Positions 7,119 to 14,838 of a stretch of DNA of 35,064 nucleotides are shown here, in pieces (position 1 is the stretch's first letter; each line of letters begins with the position of its first letter). The notes beneath the pieces were generated by a model. It saw nothing but the letters and a program-made list of their open reading frames with translations, ran no database searches and was not told the origin of the DNA. Made by a program: the position numbers and the translations under genes. Origin of the DNA: Acidobacteriota bacterium (lineage in GTDB: Bacteria > Acidobacteriota > Polarisedimenticolia > JBFMGF01); assembly GCA_040752675.1 (NCBI GenBank), contig JBFMGF010000025.1, positions 1 to 35,064 of the forward strand. Reading direction: 5' to 3'.

Positions 7119-8009
7119 GTGGCAGCAAAAGAGATGGCGATGGTGACGAGAAGATCTTGGATGTTACGGAGTGGTCTTCTTTTCCTGAGCATCCTTCTGT
7201 TTGTCTTTGTCCCGCTCGATCCCCTCTCTGCTTCTGAATCGCTCATCGATGAAAACGATGTTCAGGATGAGCAAGAGTCTCTTCCTCCGTTCGGAATGAA
7301 GAGGTTCGGCTATGACATATGCTATCTTCTTCAGGCTCCTGCCCGCTTTGAGAAGAAGGATTGGGGAAAGACTCTCCTTATTGTAGGAGCCGTCTCAACT
7401 CTTTATATGGCACGAGAAGATATCAGGGAGATCGCTTTGCGGAACAGGACGGATGCCAGGATGAGATTTTTCGAGGATGTGAGAGTTACCGCTAGAGGAG
7501 CTTTTGTTCCATCCCTTGCGCTACTCTTTTTGTCGTCAGGGAAGATGAGGGGAAACGACTACGATATTGAGACAGCACAGATTCTCATGGAATCGTTTGC
7601 CATGAGCGCTCTGGCAACAGGTGTGGGCTCATTCCTCATCGCTGCGGAAAGACCGGAAGATGGCGATGATGTGAAGTTCTTTCAGACAGGAGGACACGGT
7701 GTCTCGCTGGATGTCGCGCTCTCTTCCTCTTTCATCTTTCCTCTGGTCGACCGGTACTTGAGAGCGAAGGGGAATGACAGCACGGGAAAGAAAATCGGCA
7801 AACATGCCGGGAAGATTTTTCTTTTTTCCATTCCGGCCTTTGTCTCCCTTCAGAGGATGTCTGCCGATAAACACTGGGCTCCTGATGTCTTTCTGGGAGC
7901 TTTCTCAGGCCTGGCCATTGGAAAGATCCTCTCCAACGCCCACATGCGGACTGTATCGTCAAGGCTTGATATCTCCGTTTCTGGGGGAATGCTGAAACTT
8001 GTTTTCTGA
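7119..8009 (+). CDS. PAP2-like membrane or exported protein, motifs degenerate
   Basis: Encodes up to 296 residues with an N-terminal signal-like segment (R-R-S-W-M-L-R then a hydrophobic stretch ending in S-A-S-E). The C-terminal half resembles PAP2 (type 2 phosphatidic acid phosphatase) proteins. The third motif is recognisable, R-M-S-A-D-K-H-W-A-P-D-V followed by G. The first ends in R-P but lacks the usual Lys, and the second is T-G-G-H-G rather than P-S-G-H. Such proteins often dephosphorylate lipid phosphates at the membrane, but activity here is doubtful. The start is uncertain: GTG 7119, ATG 7134 and ATG 7140 are all possible, none with a clear ribosome binding site. Confidence 0.65.
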   Translation: MAAKEMAMVTRRSWMLRSGLLFLSILLFVFVPLDPLSASESLIDENDVQDEQESLPPFGMKRFGYDICYLLQAPARFEKKDWGKTLLIVGAVSTLYMAREDIREIALRNRTDARMRFFEDVRVTARGAFVPSLALLFLSSGKMRGNDYDIETAQILMESFAMSALATGVGSFLIAAERPEDGDDVKFFQTGGHGVSLDVALSSSFIFPLVDRYLRAKGNDSTGKKIGKHAGKIFLFSIPAFVSLQRMSADKHWAPDVFLGAFSGLAIGKILSNAHMRTVSSRLDISVSGGMLKLVF

Positions 8010-8030
8010 GGGAGACCTGATTAGGGGATC

Positions 8031-10895
8031 ATGTTTAAGAAGATGATAGAGGGTGAGAAGATAGAGCAAGATTTAAAGAAGATGATCCGCGGAGAAGTTT
8101 ACTGTGATAATCATCACAGGATCCTCTATTCCACTGCCGCCTGCATCTACCAGATCATGCCGCTTGGGGTCGTCCTCCCGAGAGATGAAGAAGATCTGGC
8201 AAGAGTCGTTGCTTACGCAAGAGAAAACAGGATCCCGGTGACGGCCAGAGGCGCCGGGTCAGGCGTTGCGGGACAGACGGTCAACAATGGGCTCATCATC
8301 GATTTTTCTAAATACATGAATCGAGTCCTGGCTATTGATCCAGAGAAGAATACTGTGAGAGTCCAGCCAGGACTTGTCTATGACCAGCTCAACAAAATTT
8401 TAAAGAGCCATGGGCGATTCTTTCCCCCGGATCCATCCAGCGGATCCTTCTGCACCATCGGCGGGATGATCGGAAACAACGCGGGAGGGTCCCACTCCAT
8501 AGCCTATGGTCCTGTCAAGGATAACATCGTTTCGATAAGAGGGATTGTGGGAACAGGAGATTTCATCGGAACGGAGAAATTGAGCTGGAAGGCCATTGAT
8601 GAGCAGAGCTTCTCCGGCAATGCTCATCTCGGTCTTGCAAGACGGTTCGCCGGTATCTTGAAGGGAAAGGAGCGGATCATAGAGGCATGGAAACCGCAGG
8701 CCAACCGGAACTCCAGCGGATATAACATCTTTGATTCCGTTGACGATGGCGGCATCGATCTCGCAAAACTCTTCGTCGGATCGGAGGGGACCCTCTGCCT
8801 AGTCACAGAGGCGATCCTCAAGATCATGCCGATTCCGGTGAAGAGGGGAACGGCTCTTGCCCTTTTCGACAATCTTGAAAAAGCAGGAGAAGCTGTCGTC
8901 GAGATTCTGAATTTCTCTCCGAGCTGCCTGGAGATCATGGATCAAACGTTCGTGCGATTGATCCGCGAGGAAGTACCCGAAATGCGCGAGACTCTTCCCG
9001 GTGATTGCAAAGCCATCATTATCCTGGATGTCGACGGCAATGACGCGCGAGAAGTCGAATCAAGAATCGATGCCATCGGCGCATCGCTCCTGAAGAAACG
9101 GCTCGCCATCGAGTACAGGAAGGCTCTCGAGAATAAAGAACAGGAGAGGCTGTGGAGCTACAGGAAGTCAGCCTCTCCCATACTGAGCAGCAAGGAGGGT
9201 GTTAAGAGGAACACAAGATTCGTGGAAGATTCATCTCTCCTTCCTGAAAGACTTCCGGTTTTCATCAACGGGATGAGGAGAATCATCTCGGCGCATGGAT
9301 TCGAGGTGGCAATCTTCGGACATGCGGGAGATTCAAATATCCACGTCAATCCTCTCCTCAATCAGAAGGATCCAGGAGACATCGACAAGCTCGAAAGGAT
9401 CGCCGATGAAGCATCCGAGCTTGTCCTATCCCTGAGGGGAAGCCTGACCGGAGAGCATGGCGATGGGAGGCTCCGCACCCCCTACCTTCCGAAGATGTTC
9501 GGGCCGTTATACGGAACCTTTGAGGAGATCAAGAAGCTCTTCGATCCTGAAGGCCTCTTCAACCCTGGCATAAAGGTAGGGAATCCAGGATACCGCATCA
9601 CGGATAACCTCCGGTACGGAAAGAGCTACTCGCGGATCAAGGCGGGATCGATCTTCGATGAGGACGAGTGGGCCATCGAGGTCGAGAAGTGCCACGGTTG
9701 CGGGACCTGCCGGCAGTACTGCCCCGTCTTTGCAGCTACTGGTGATGAAAGAGCGACTGCAAGAGCTAAAGCAAACCTCATTCGTGCGTGTATTTCCAAC
9801 AGAGTAGATTCCATCTCGCTTCTCGATAGCGAGTTGAAGGAAATGATCGACCTATGCTTCAATTGCCGGATCTGCCATTCTGAATGTCCGACGAAGATCA
9901 GGATCCCGGAGATCGCATTCCTGGCCAAGGAGTTTTACTCGCAGAGGAAAGGATACAAACGTTCCACATTCTTGTTGAACAGGTCCTGTCTGCTCTCGCG
10001 ATTGGGTAGCACATTTCCTGAAATTTCGAATCGGGTCATCGAGTCCCGGTTGCTGATGAAGATGAGTGAGGCTTTGACCGGAATCTCAGCATCCCTGGAA
10101 CTTCCCAGATTTTCCAGGCGGACTATAGAAAGGGAGAAGGGTGTTTTCTGCCCATCGGGGGGAAGCAGGAAGGCAGCCTACTACTACGGATGCTATGCTA
10201 ACTTCAACGACCCAGATGGAGAAGGATGGGGAACGATCGAAGTCTTGATAAGGAATGGTTTTGATGTTCTGCTTCCGCCGCAGGCTTGCTGTGGCATTGC
10301 GAAGATATCCAATGGAGAGATCGAATCGGTCATTCCCGATGCGCAGTATAATATCGAGGTCCTGTCGGAGCTCATTGATGCCGGATACATCATCGTCTAT
10401 AGCGCCCCTTCCTGTGGGATGGTCATCGTCGAAGATTATCCGAGGATGCTTCGCACCGAAAAGGCAATAAACGTTGCTGAAAACTGCTTTGAAATCCATG
10501 AGCTTCTAATCATGCTTGAGAGCAGGGGAAAGCTCAACAAAAATTTCGGGAAGGTTAGCGGCAGGATCGTCTATCACAACCCCTGTCATCTGAAGTCACG
10601 GGGTATGGGAGGGGAAACTATCAGAATGCTCAAAATGATCCCCGCTCTGGAGATTGAAGAGATAGAGGATTCCTGCTGCGGTATGGCGGGGACATTCGGA
10701 ATGAAATCGGAATACAGGAAGCTTTCCGTCGAGATCGGGAAGCCGCTCTTCGAAAGCATTAATGGTTCCCATGCCGGGACAGTGGCAACAGGATGCGGCA
10801 CCTGCAACATCCAGATCAAAAACTGCACTTCGAAGCAAGTCATCCATCCTGTCTCTATTCTCGCCCAATCTTATAAATCTTTCGATGCGGATTGA
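8031..10895 (+). CDS. Fused FAD-linked oxidase / Fe-S / CCG-domain oxidoreductase
   Basis: A 954-residue fusion of a GlcD/D-lactate dehydrogenase-like flavoprotein with a GlcF-like iron-sulfur part. Residues ~40-220 form the FAD-binding PCMH domain (A-R-G-A-G-S-G-V-A-G; G-G-M-I-G-N-N-A-G-G). Residues ~240-510 form the FAD oxidase C-terminal domain (G-H-A-G-D-S-N-I-H; T-G-E-H-G-D-G). Two [4Fe-4S] motifs follow: C-x2-C-x2-C-x3-C-P near 554 and 609. Two CCG domains end the protein (C-C-G near 752 and 880, G-C-G-T-C near 921). The family oxidises 2-hydroxyacids such as D-lactate, glycolate or 2-hydroxyglutarate and passes electrons to a quinone or ETF. The substrate cannot be read from sequence. 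The fixX-like gene follows after 100 nt. Confidence 0.9.
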   Translation: MFKKMIEGEKIEQDLKKMIRGEVYCDNHHRILYSTAACIYQIMPLGVVLPRDEEDLARVVAYARENRIPVTARGAGSGVAGQTVNNGLIIDFSKYMNRVLAIDPEKNTVRVQPGLVYDQLNKILKSHGRFFPPDPSSGSFCTIGGMIGNNAGGSHSIAYGPVKDNIVSIRGIVGTGDFIGTEKLSWKAIDEQSFSGNAHLGLARRFAGILKGKERIIEAWKPQANRNSSGYNIFDSVDDGGIDLAKLFVGSEGTLCLVTEAILKIMPIPVKRGTALALFDNLEKAGEAVVEILNFSPSCLEIMDQTFVRLIREEVPEMRETLPGDCKAIIILDVDGNDAREVESRIDAIGASLLKKRLAIEYRKALENKEQERLWSYRKSASPILSSKEGVKRNTRFVEDSSLLPERLPVFINGMRRIISAHGFEVAIFGHAGDSNIHVNPLLNQKDPGDIDKLERIADEASELVLSLRGSLTGEHGDGRLRTPYLPKMFGPLYGTFEEIKKLFDPEGLFNPGIKVGNPGYRITDNLRYGKSYSRIKAGSIFDEDEWAIEVEKCHGCGTCRQYCPVFAATGDERATARAKANLIRACISNRVDSISLLDSELKEMIDLCFNCRICHSECPTKIRIPEIAFLAKEFYSQRKGYKRSTFLLNRSCLLSRLGSTFPEISNRVIESRLLMKMSEALTGISASLELPRFSRRTIEREKGVFCPSGGSRKAAYYYGCYANFNDPDGEGWGTIEVLIRNGFDVLLPPQACCGIAKISNGEIESVIPDAQYNIEVLSELIDAGYIIVYSAPSCGMVIVEDYPRMLRTEKAINVAENCFEIHELLIMLESRGKLNKNFGKVSGRIVYHNPCHLKSRGMGGETIRMLKMIPALEIEEIEDSCCGMAGTFGMKSEYRKLSVEIGKPLFESINGSHAGTVATGCGTCNIQIKNCTSKQVIHPVSILAQSYKSFDAD

Positions 10896-10995
10896 ACCCT
10901 AAGAATCTGGATTTTTAAAAAGAGATGTAAAAATAGTGTCAAGGTGCTATGATATAGTGCTTAAATTCAACATCATCTATTAAATCAGGCGAAAA

Positions 10996-11289
10996 ATGGA
11001 GAAGAAGCTCATCGATATAGAGGAAAAACTCGGATGGAACAAGTATAAAGTCGATGAAACGGCTCATTTGAAGATCAAGGAACCATCCATATGCATCCAG
11101 AAATGCACAATGAAGCAATGTACTTACTGCTGTCCGGCGAAATGTTACACGCAGGAAGAGGATAAAGTGGTCCTCTCCTATGAGGGCTGCCTGGAATGCG
11201 GTACATGCCGGGTGGTCTGCTGGGAGTTCGACAACATCGAGTGGAAATATCCGAGAGGTGGGTTCGGTGTCTGTTTCAACTGGGGATAA
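10996..11289 (+). CDS. fixX: FixX-type ferredoxin
   Basis: A 97-residue ferredoxin-like protein with ten cysteines. The N-terminal set includes C42, C45 and C46 ahead of P-A-K-C-Y. The C-terminal set is E-G-C-L-E-C-G-T-C-R-V-V-C (C65, C68, C71, C75). The protein closes with the FixX tail Y-P-R-G-G-F-G-V. FixX normally partners FixC, an ETF:quinone oxidoreductase-like flavoprotein, in the FixABCX electron bifurcation complex. No fixA, fixB or fixC lies in the window, so it is an orphan here. Its nearest redox neighbours are the 954-residue flavoprotein and, further off, acyl-CoA dehydrogenase. The ribosome binding site is weak (AGGCG). Confidence 0.85.
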   Translation: MEKKLIDIEEKLGWNKYKVDETAHLKIKEPSICIQKCTMKQCTYCCPAKCYTQEEDKVVLSYEGCLECGTCRVVCWEFDNIEWKYPRGGFGVCFNWG

Positions 11290-11312
11290 TGAAAATTTAA
11301 GAGTCGCCTCTC

Positions 11313-11432
11313 ATGGAAAAAAAGATGTCAAAGGAGCTGAAGGAGAAAGCAAATAGGACTTGGAGTGTCGCGACCGATGATGCAGAGATCTACAAGAATG
11401 TTATGAAAGGAATCGAAGAAAAGGAGCGTTGA
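11313..11432 (+). CDS. 39-codon ORF coupled to nrnA, unknown
   Basis: A short frame between fixX and nrnA. It starts MEKKMSKELKEKANRTW and continues S-V-A-T-D-D-A-E-I-Y-K-N-V-M before a charged end. The product is very rich in Lys and Glu, predicted helical, with no signal peptide or membrane segment. Its TGA overlaps the ATG of nrnA by one base (TGATG), and the AAGGAG of nrnA lies inside its last codons, which is good evidence that the frame is translated. Its own ribosome binding site is weak. I do not recognise a family. It might be a genuine small protein or a leader peptide that controls nrnA by coupling. Confidence 0.45.
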   Translation: MEKKMSKELKEKANRTWSVATDDAEIYKNVMKGIEEKER

Positions 11433-12421
11433 TGAAAGAGGAGATCATCAAGAAGTTCCAGGATCTCGTTTCAAGGAATAGTAGATTCCTGCTAACGGTG
11501 CATCTCAATGCGGATGGAGATGCGATTGGGTCGGAAATCGCGCTGTGCAAGTTTCTGAAATCAAAGGGTAAAATCGTACACTTGCTGAATCAGGAACCGC
11601 TTCCGGAGGCTTATCAATTCCTCTGCGGAGATTGCTCGATCGAGGTATTTGATCCTGAACTTCATGGTTCTCTTTTCGAAAGCGCCGATGTTATCTTCCT
11701 GATAGACAACTCGACGCCTGGGCGCTTTGCCGCCATGAAAGACTATCTCCTCGGAAGCAGAGCATTAAAGATCTGCATCGATCATCATCCGGAAAGTAAT
11801 CCTGTCTGGGACTTCAACATCATAATCGATGATGCCTGCGCCACAGGTGAGATCATCTACGATCTCCTCATCGGGATGGGGCAACCAATACCTCTTGACA
11901 TCGCTCAATCTCTCTACGCAGCCATCATCACCGATACGGGGCATTTTCGGTTCTCCATCACGAATGCCAGGACGCACGAGATTGTTTCTCATCTCGTCCG
12001 GATCGGGGTGAACCCCCAGAAAGTCTATCAGGAGGTCTATGAGAGGATACCTCTAGAATACATCAGGCTTATGGGATGCGCCTTCGAGAACGTAACGCGG
12101 GAGGATGAAGGGAAAATCGCCCACATCGATATCACGAGGGAGATGATCGACCGGTGCAGCGCCCATCACATCGACACGTCTGACATCCTGAATCCGATCC
12201 TCACCATCGATAGGGTGAAGGTTGCCGTCCTCTTCAAGGAACTTGCCGACGGTCGGTCGAAAGTTTCCCTGCGGTCCAAGGGGGATGTTGACGTCAACCT
12301 TCTTGCCTCGGAGTTCGGTGGCGGAGGACACAAAAACGCTTCAGGGATCGTCATGAATGAAGGGCTTGAAGAAGCTAAGAGGAAGATCCTGGCCCGGTTG
12401 AGGAAAGCCTTCTCCTCATAG
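11432..12421 (+). CDS. nrnA: DHH/DHHA1 phosphoesterase, NrnA-like
   Basis: A 329-residue protein of the NrnA type (nanoRNase and pAp phosphatase). The DHH domain shows H-L-N-A-D-G-D-A-I-G-S near residue 25, D-N-S near 93, the D-H-H metal motif (I-D-H-H-P) near 114, and I-T-D-T-G-H-F-R-F near 170. The DHHA1 domain ends with G-G-G-G-H-K-N-A-S-G near 293. These enzymes cut 2-5 nt RNAs, and some remove phosphate from pAp left by sulfate assimilation; pGpG hydrolysis is also known in the family. The ATG at 11432 has AAGGAG five bases upstream and overlaps the stop of a 39-codon ORF. moaD follows closely. Confidence 0.88.
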   Translation: MKEEIIKKFQDLVSRNSRFLLTVHLNADGDAIGSEIALCKFLKSKGKIVHLLNQEPLPEAYQFLCGDCSIEVFDPELHGSLFESADVIFLIDNSTPGRFAAMKDYLLGSRALKICIDHHPESNPVWDFNIIIDDACATGEIIYDLLIGMGQPIPLDIAQSLYAAIITDTGHFRFSITNARTHEIVSHLVRIGVNPQKVYQEVYERIPLEYIRLMGCAFENVTREDEGKIAHIDITREMIDRCSAHHIDTSDILNPILTIDRVKVAVLFKELADGRSKVSLRSKGDVDVNLLASEFGGGGHKNASGIVMNEGLEEAKRKILARLRKAFSS

Positions 12422-12438
12422 GAGGAGCTTTGTTGAAG

Positions 12439-12681
12439 ATGAAGGTGAAGATTCTCCTTTTCGCCTCCTTCAGGGAGAAAGCGGGGAAATCAGAATTGAT
12501 AGAGGAGATTGAAGAGGGAACGACCGCCCGGGAGATATGGGAAGAGCTCAAGAAGAGATACTCCCTTCCCATCCTGAGCGAACATGTGCTCATGGCTATC
12601 AATGAAGAGTTTGCTATGGAAGACACGATCGTGAAGGACGGCGATACCATAGCCTTCTTTCCCCCGGTCAGCGGAGGATGA
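12439..12681 (+). CDS. moaD: Molybdopterin synthase small subunit MoaD
   Basis: MoaD is the ubiquitin-like sulfur carrier that donates sulfide to cyclic pyranopterin monophosphate. The 80-residue beta-grasp protein starts K-V-K-I-L-L-F-A-S-F-R-E and ends P-P-V-S-G-G; the terminal Gly-Gly is what gets thiocarboxylated. AGGAGGAG at 12420-12427 overlaps the stop of nrnA. The ATG at 12439 matches family starts; TTG at 12430 or 12433 in the same frame is closer to the binding site and possible. moaE follows after one base, so the two synthase subunits are made together. Confidence 0.92.
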   Translation: MKVKILLFASFREKAGKSELIEEIEEGTTAREIWEELKKRYSLPILSEHVLMAINEEFAMEDTIVKDGDTIAFFPPVSGG

Positions 12682-12682
12682 G

Positions 12683-13093
12683 ATGTACCGGATGGTCAAA
12701 GGGAAGATCAATCCCGAAGAGATCACCGCTCTTGTCCGTGGGAAGGAGAGTGGAGCATGCATCACATTTATCGGAACGGTCAGGGATAAGAGCCGGGGAA
12801 GAGAGGTCAGATATCTTGAGTATGATGCCTATGATTCCATGGCTGAAAGAGAAATGGAAAGCATCGGGAATGAGATCAGGAAGCGATGGAAGGTCTCGAA
12901 CGTGGCTATCGTTCACAGGAGGGGAAAATGCGAGATCGGGGAGGTCGCCATCGTGATTGCCATATCCGCCGAGCACAGGGAAGATGCCTTCAAGGGGTGC
13001 TGGTTCGCCATTGAGCGGATCAAAAGAGAAGTTCCTATATGGAAGAAAGAATACTATGCTGACGGAGAAGCATGGATAGGAAGCAAAGCGTGA
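12683..13093 (+). CDS. moaE: Molybdopterin synthase catalytic subunit MoaE
   Basis: The large subunit of molybdopterin synthase, which builds the dithiolene of molybdopterin from cyclic pyranopterin and MoaD thiocarboxylate. Family blocks are all present in 136 residues: F-I-G-T-V-R-D, L-E-Y-D-A-Y near 45, V-A-I-V-H-R-R-G near 75, I-A-I-S-A-E-H-R near 93, and the active-site stretch I-K-R-E-V-P-I-W-K-K-E near 113-123. It starts one base after the moaD stop and is followed four bases on by the cytochrome b5-like gene. Cytoplasmic. Confidence 0.94.
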   Translation: MYRMVKGKINPEEITALVRGKESGACITFIGTVRDKSRGREVRYLEYDAYDSMAEREMESIGNEIRKRWKVSNVAIVHRRGKCEIGEVAIVIAISAEHREDAFKGCWFAIERIKREVPIWKKEYYADGEAWIGSKA

Positions 13094-13097
13094 CATC

Positions 13098-13328
13098 ATG
13101 CTGAAGCTAACGGAAAAGGAACTGGAGAAATTTGATGGAACGGGAGGCAGCAGATGCTACATAGCTTACAGGGGTAATATTTACGATGTCACGGAATCTC
13201 CCCTGTTCGCCGATGCGATGCACTTCGAGCATTATGCTGGCTCCGATCTCACCGAGGCCATGGCGGATGCTCCTCACGGCGATGATGTCTTTTCAGAGTT
13301 TCCCATCGTCGGAACCCTCATCAGGTAA
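13098..13328 (+). CDS. Cytochrome b5-like heme/steroid-binding domain protein
   Basis: A free-standing 76-residue domain of the cytochrome b5 fold: L-x-x-F-D-G near 12-14, Y-I-A-Y-R-G-N-I-Y-D-V-T near 21-32, then H-F-E-H-Y-A-G-S-D-L-T and A-P-H-G. His residues in the H-F-E-H-Y and A-P-H-G segments are the candidate heme ligands. Small bacterial versions bind heme or hydrophobic ligands and their roles are mostly unknown. It lies four bases after moaE, with no clear ribosome binding site of its own, so it is probably translated by coupling. Pairing of b5 domains with molybdoenzymes is known in sulfite oxidase and nitrate reductase; a link here is only a guess. Confidence 0.82.
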   Translation: MLKLTEKELEKFDGTGGSRCYIAYRGNIYDVTESPLFADAMHFEHYAGSDLTEAMADAPHGDDVFSEFPIVGTLIR

Positions 13329-13355
13329 ACTTTTAATCTTTTCACGGATCATCCT

Positions 13356-14783
13356 ATGAAAAAAGAGTATCCCTTTCTTGTAGCAGGTGAGTGGCGGGAG
13401 TCTGACAGGAAACTTCAGGTGAAAAATCCTTTCAATGGAGAGGCCTTAGCCTGCACTTACATCCCGGGAGAGGAAGATATCAGCCTTGCCATCGAAGGGG
13501 CTGCGCTCTCCTTCAAGGAGACGAGGGACCTTCCATCCTACTTTCGCTCACGGATATGCCAGAAAGTGGCCTCCATGATATTGGAGAGAAAAGAAGAGAT
13601 TGCAAGAGTCCTCTCCCTCGAAGCCGGCAAGCCGATCAGCCAGGCAAGGGTTGAGATTGAACGGGGGATCGCTACCTTCAGCGCGGCTTCCGAGGAGGCC
13701 AGGAGGATCGCAGGAGAAGTCATCCCTCTTGACTGGGAGAAGGCTTCGGAAAAGAGGTTTGCCATGACGAAAAGGTTCCCCATAGGCCCCGTTCTTGCCA
13801 TAACTCCCTTCAATTTCCCCTTCAATCTCGTGGCGCACAAGGTTGCTCCTGCCGTGGCCTGCGGTTGTCCTGTCGTCATCAAACCTGCTTCGAAAACTCC
13901 TCTCTGTTCCCTGATCATTGCAGAATTGGTCCTTGAGGCGGGTTATCCTTCCAGGGCGATCAGCGTTCTTCCAGTTTCAGGAAAGGATGCGGATATTCTT
14001 GTGACCCATGACAGCTTCAGACTCGTGACATTCACCGGTTCTCCTGACGTTGGATGGGGTATTAAGGAGAGATCAGGGAAGAAAAAGGTTGTCCTGGAAC
14101 TCGGCGGAAATGCCGGCGTGATTGTCCACAATGATGCCCAGACAGATTACGCCATTTCGAGATGCGTCCAGGGAGGATTCTTCTATGCAGGACAGTCCTG
14201 CATATCGGTTCAGAGGATCTACATTCATGAAGAAATCTATGAGCGATTCGTAACCGGATTGGTCGATCAGGTCTCCAGACTTCAGGTCGGCGATCCCCTC
14301 GATGAGAAGACTCATGTCGGTCCTATGATATCGGAGGAGGAAGCCATCAGGATCGAGAGCTGGGTCAGGGAAGCTGTTTCCGGTGGAGCCAGGATCCTGA
14401 CAGGGGGAAAAAGGCGGGGAGCAATCTATTATCCTACGGTCCTCTCCGACACAAAGCCCGACATGAAGGTATGCTGCAGGGAGGTCTTTGCTCCACTTGT
14501 TATTGTCGACAGGTACAGGAGAATAGATGATGCCATCGCCCGGGTGAATGATTCAATCTATGGTCTTCAGGCTGGTATCTTCACAAGAGATATCGGATCC
14601 ATTATCAAGGCTTTCGAAGAGATCGAGGTCGGAGGAGTTGTTACAAACGATGTTCCCACTTATAGAGCCGACCACATGCCTTATGGAGGCGTTAAGAATT
14701 CGGGGATCGGAAAGGAAGGGCCGAGGTTCGCCATCGAGGATATGACAGAGATGAGGATTCTCGTCCTCAACATGAACATCTAA
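13356..14783 (+). CDS. NAD(P)-dependent aldehyde dehydrogenase
   Basis: A 475-residue ALDH superfamily enzyme that oxidises an aldehyde to a carboxylate. Visible are the N-x-x-x-F cofactor segment I-T-P-F-N-F-P-F-N-L, F-T-G-S near 226, the general base E248 in V-L-E-L-G-G-N-A-G, and the nucleophile C282 in F-Y-A-G-Q-S-C-I-S-V-Q-R. It resembles the lactaldehyde/non-phosphorylating glyceraldehyde-3-phosphate dehydrogenase-like branch, but I cannot name the substrate. It starts 27 nt after the b5-like gene and may be the last gene of the nrnA-moaDE run, since a strong promoter follows it. It could make acids for the upstream hydroxyacid oxidase, though that is speculative. Confidence 0.9.
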   Translation: MKKEYPFLVAGEWRESDRKLQVKNPFNGEALACTYIPGEEDISLAIEGAALSFKETRDLPSYFRSRICQKVASMILERKEEIARVLSLEAGKPISQARVEIERGIATFSAASEEARRIAGEVIPLDWEKASEKRFAMTKRFPIGPVLAITPFNFPFNLVAHKVAPAVACGCPVVIKPASKTPLCSLIIAELVLEAGYPSRAISVLPVSGKDADILVTHDSFRLVTFTGSPDVGWGIKERSGKKKVVLELGGNAGVIVHNDAQTDYAISRCVQGGFFYAGQSCISVQRIYIHEEIYERFVTGLVDQVSRLQVGDPLDEKTHVGPMISEEEAIRIESWVREAVSGGARILTGGKRRGAIYYPTVLSDTKPDMKVCCREVFAPLVIVDRYRRIDDAIARVNDSIYGLQAGIFTRDIGSIIKAFEEIEVGGVVTNDVPTYRADHMPYGGVKNSGIGKEGPRFAIEDMTEMRILVLNMNI

Positions 14784-14794
14784 GCTCCCTAAAA

Positions 14795-14823
14795 TTGACA
14801 TAATAAATTATAGATTATAAAAT
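14795..14823 (+). promoter_or_regulatory. Near-consensus sigma-70 promoter
   Basis: TTGACA (14795-14800, 6 of 6) and TAAAAT (14818-14823, 5 of 6) are separated by exactly 17 nt in an AT-rich gap of 55 nt. The expected start of transcription is near 14830, only about 9 nt before the ATG at 14839. It likely drives the MBL-ispH-radical SAM-rny-thiC run. Confidence 0.65.
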
Positions 14824-14838
14824 ACTTTTGATTGATTT

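Noticed and set aside
10896-10995. Promoter ahead of fixX
   Set aside because: TATGAT and TATAGT are present near 10950 but no -35 element sits at the right distance, so I did not call it.
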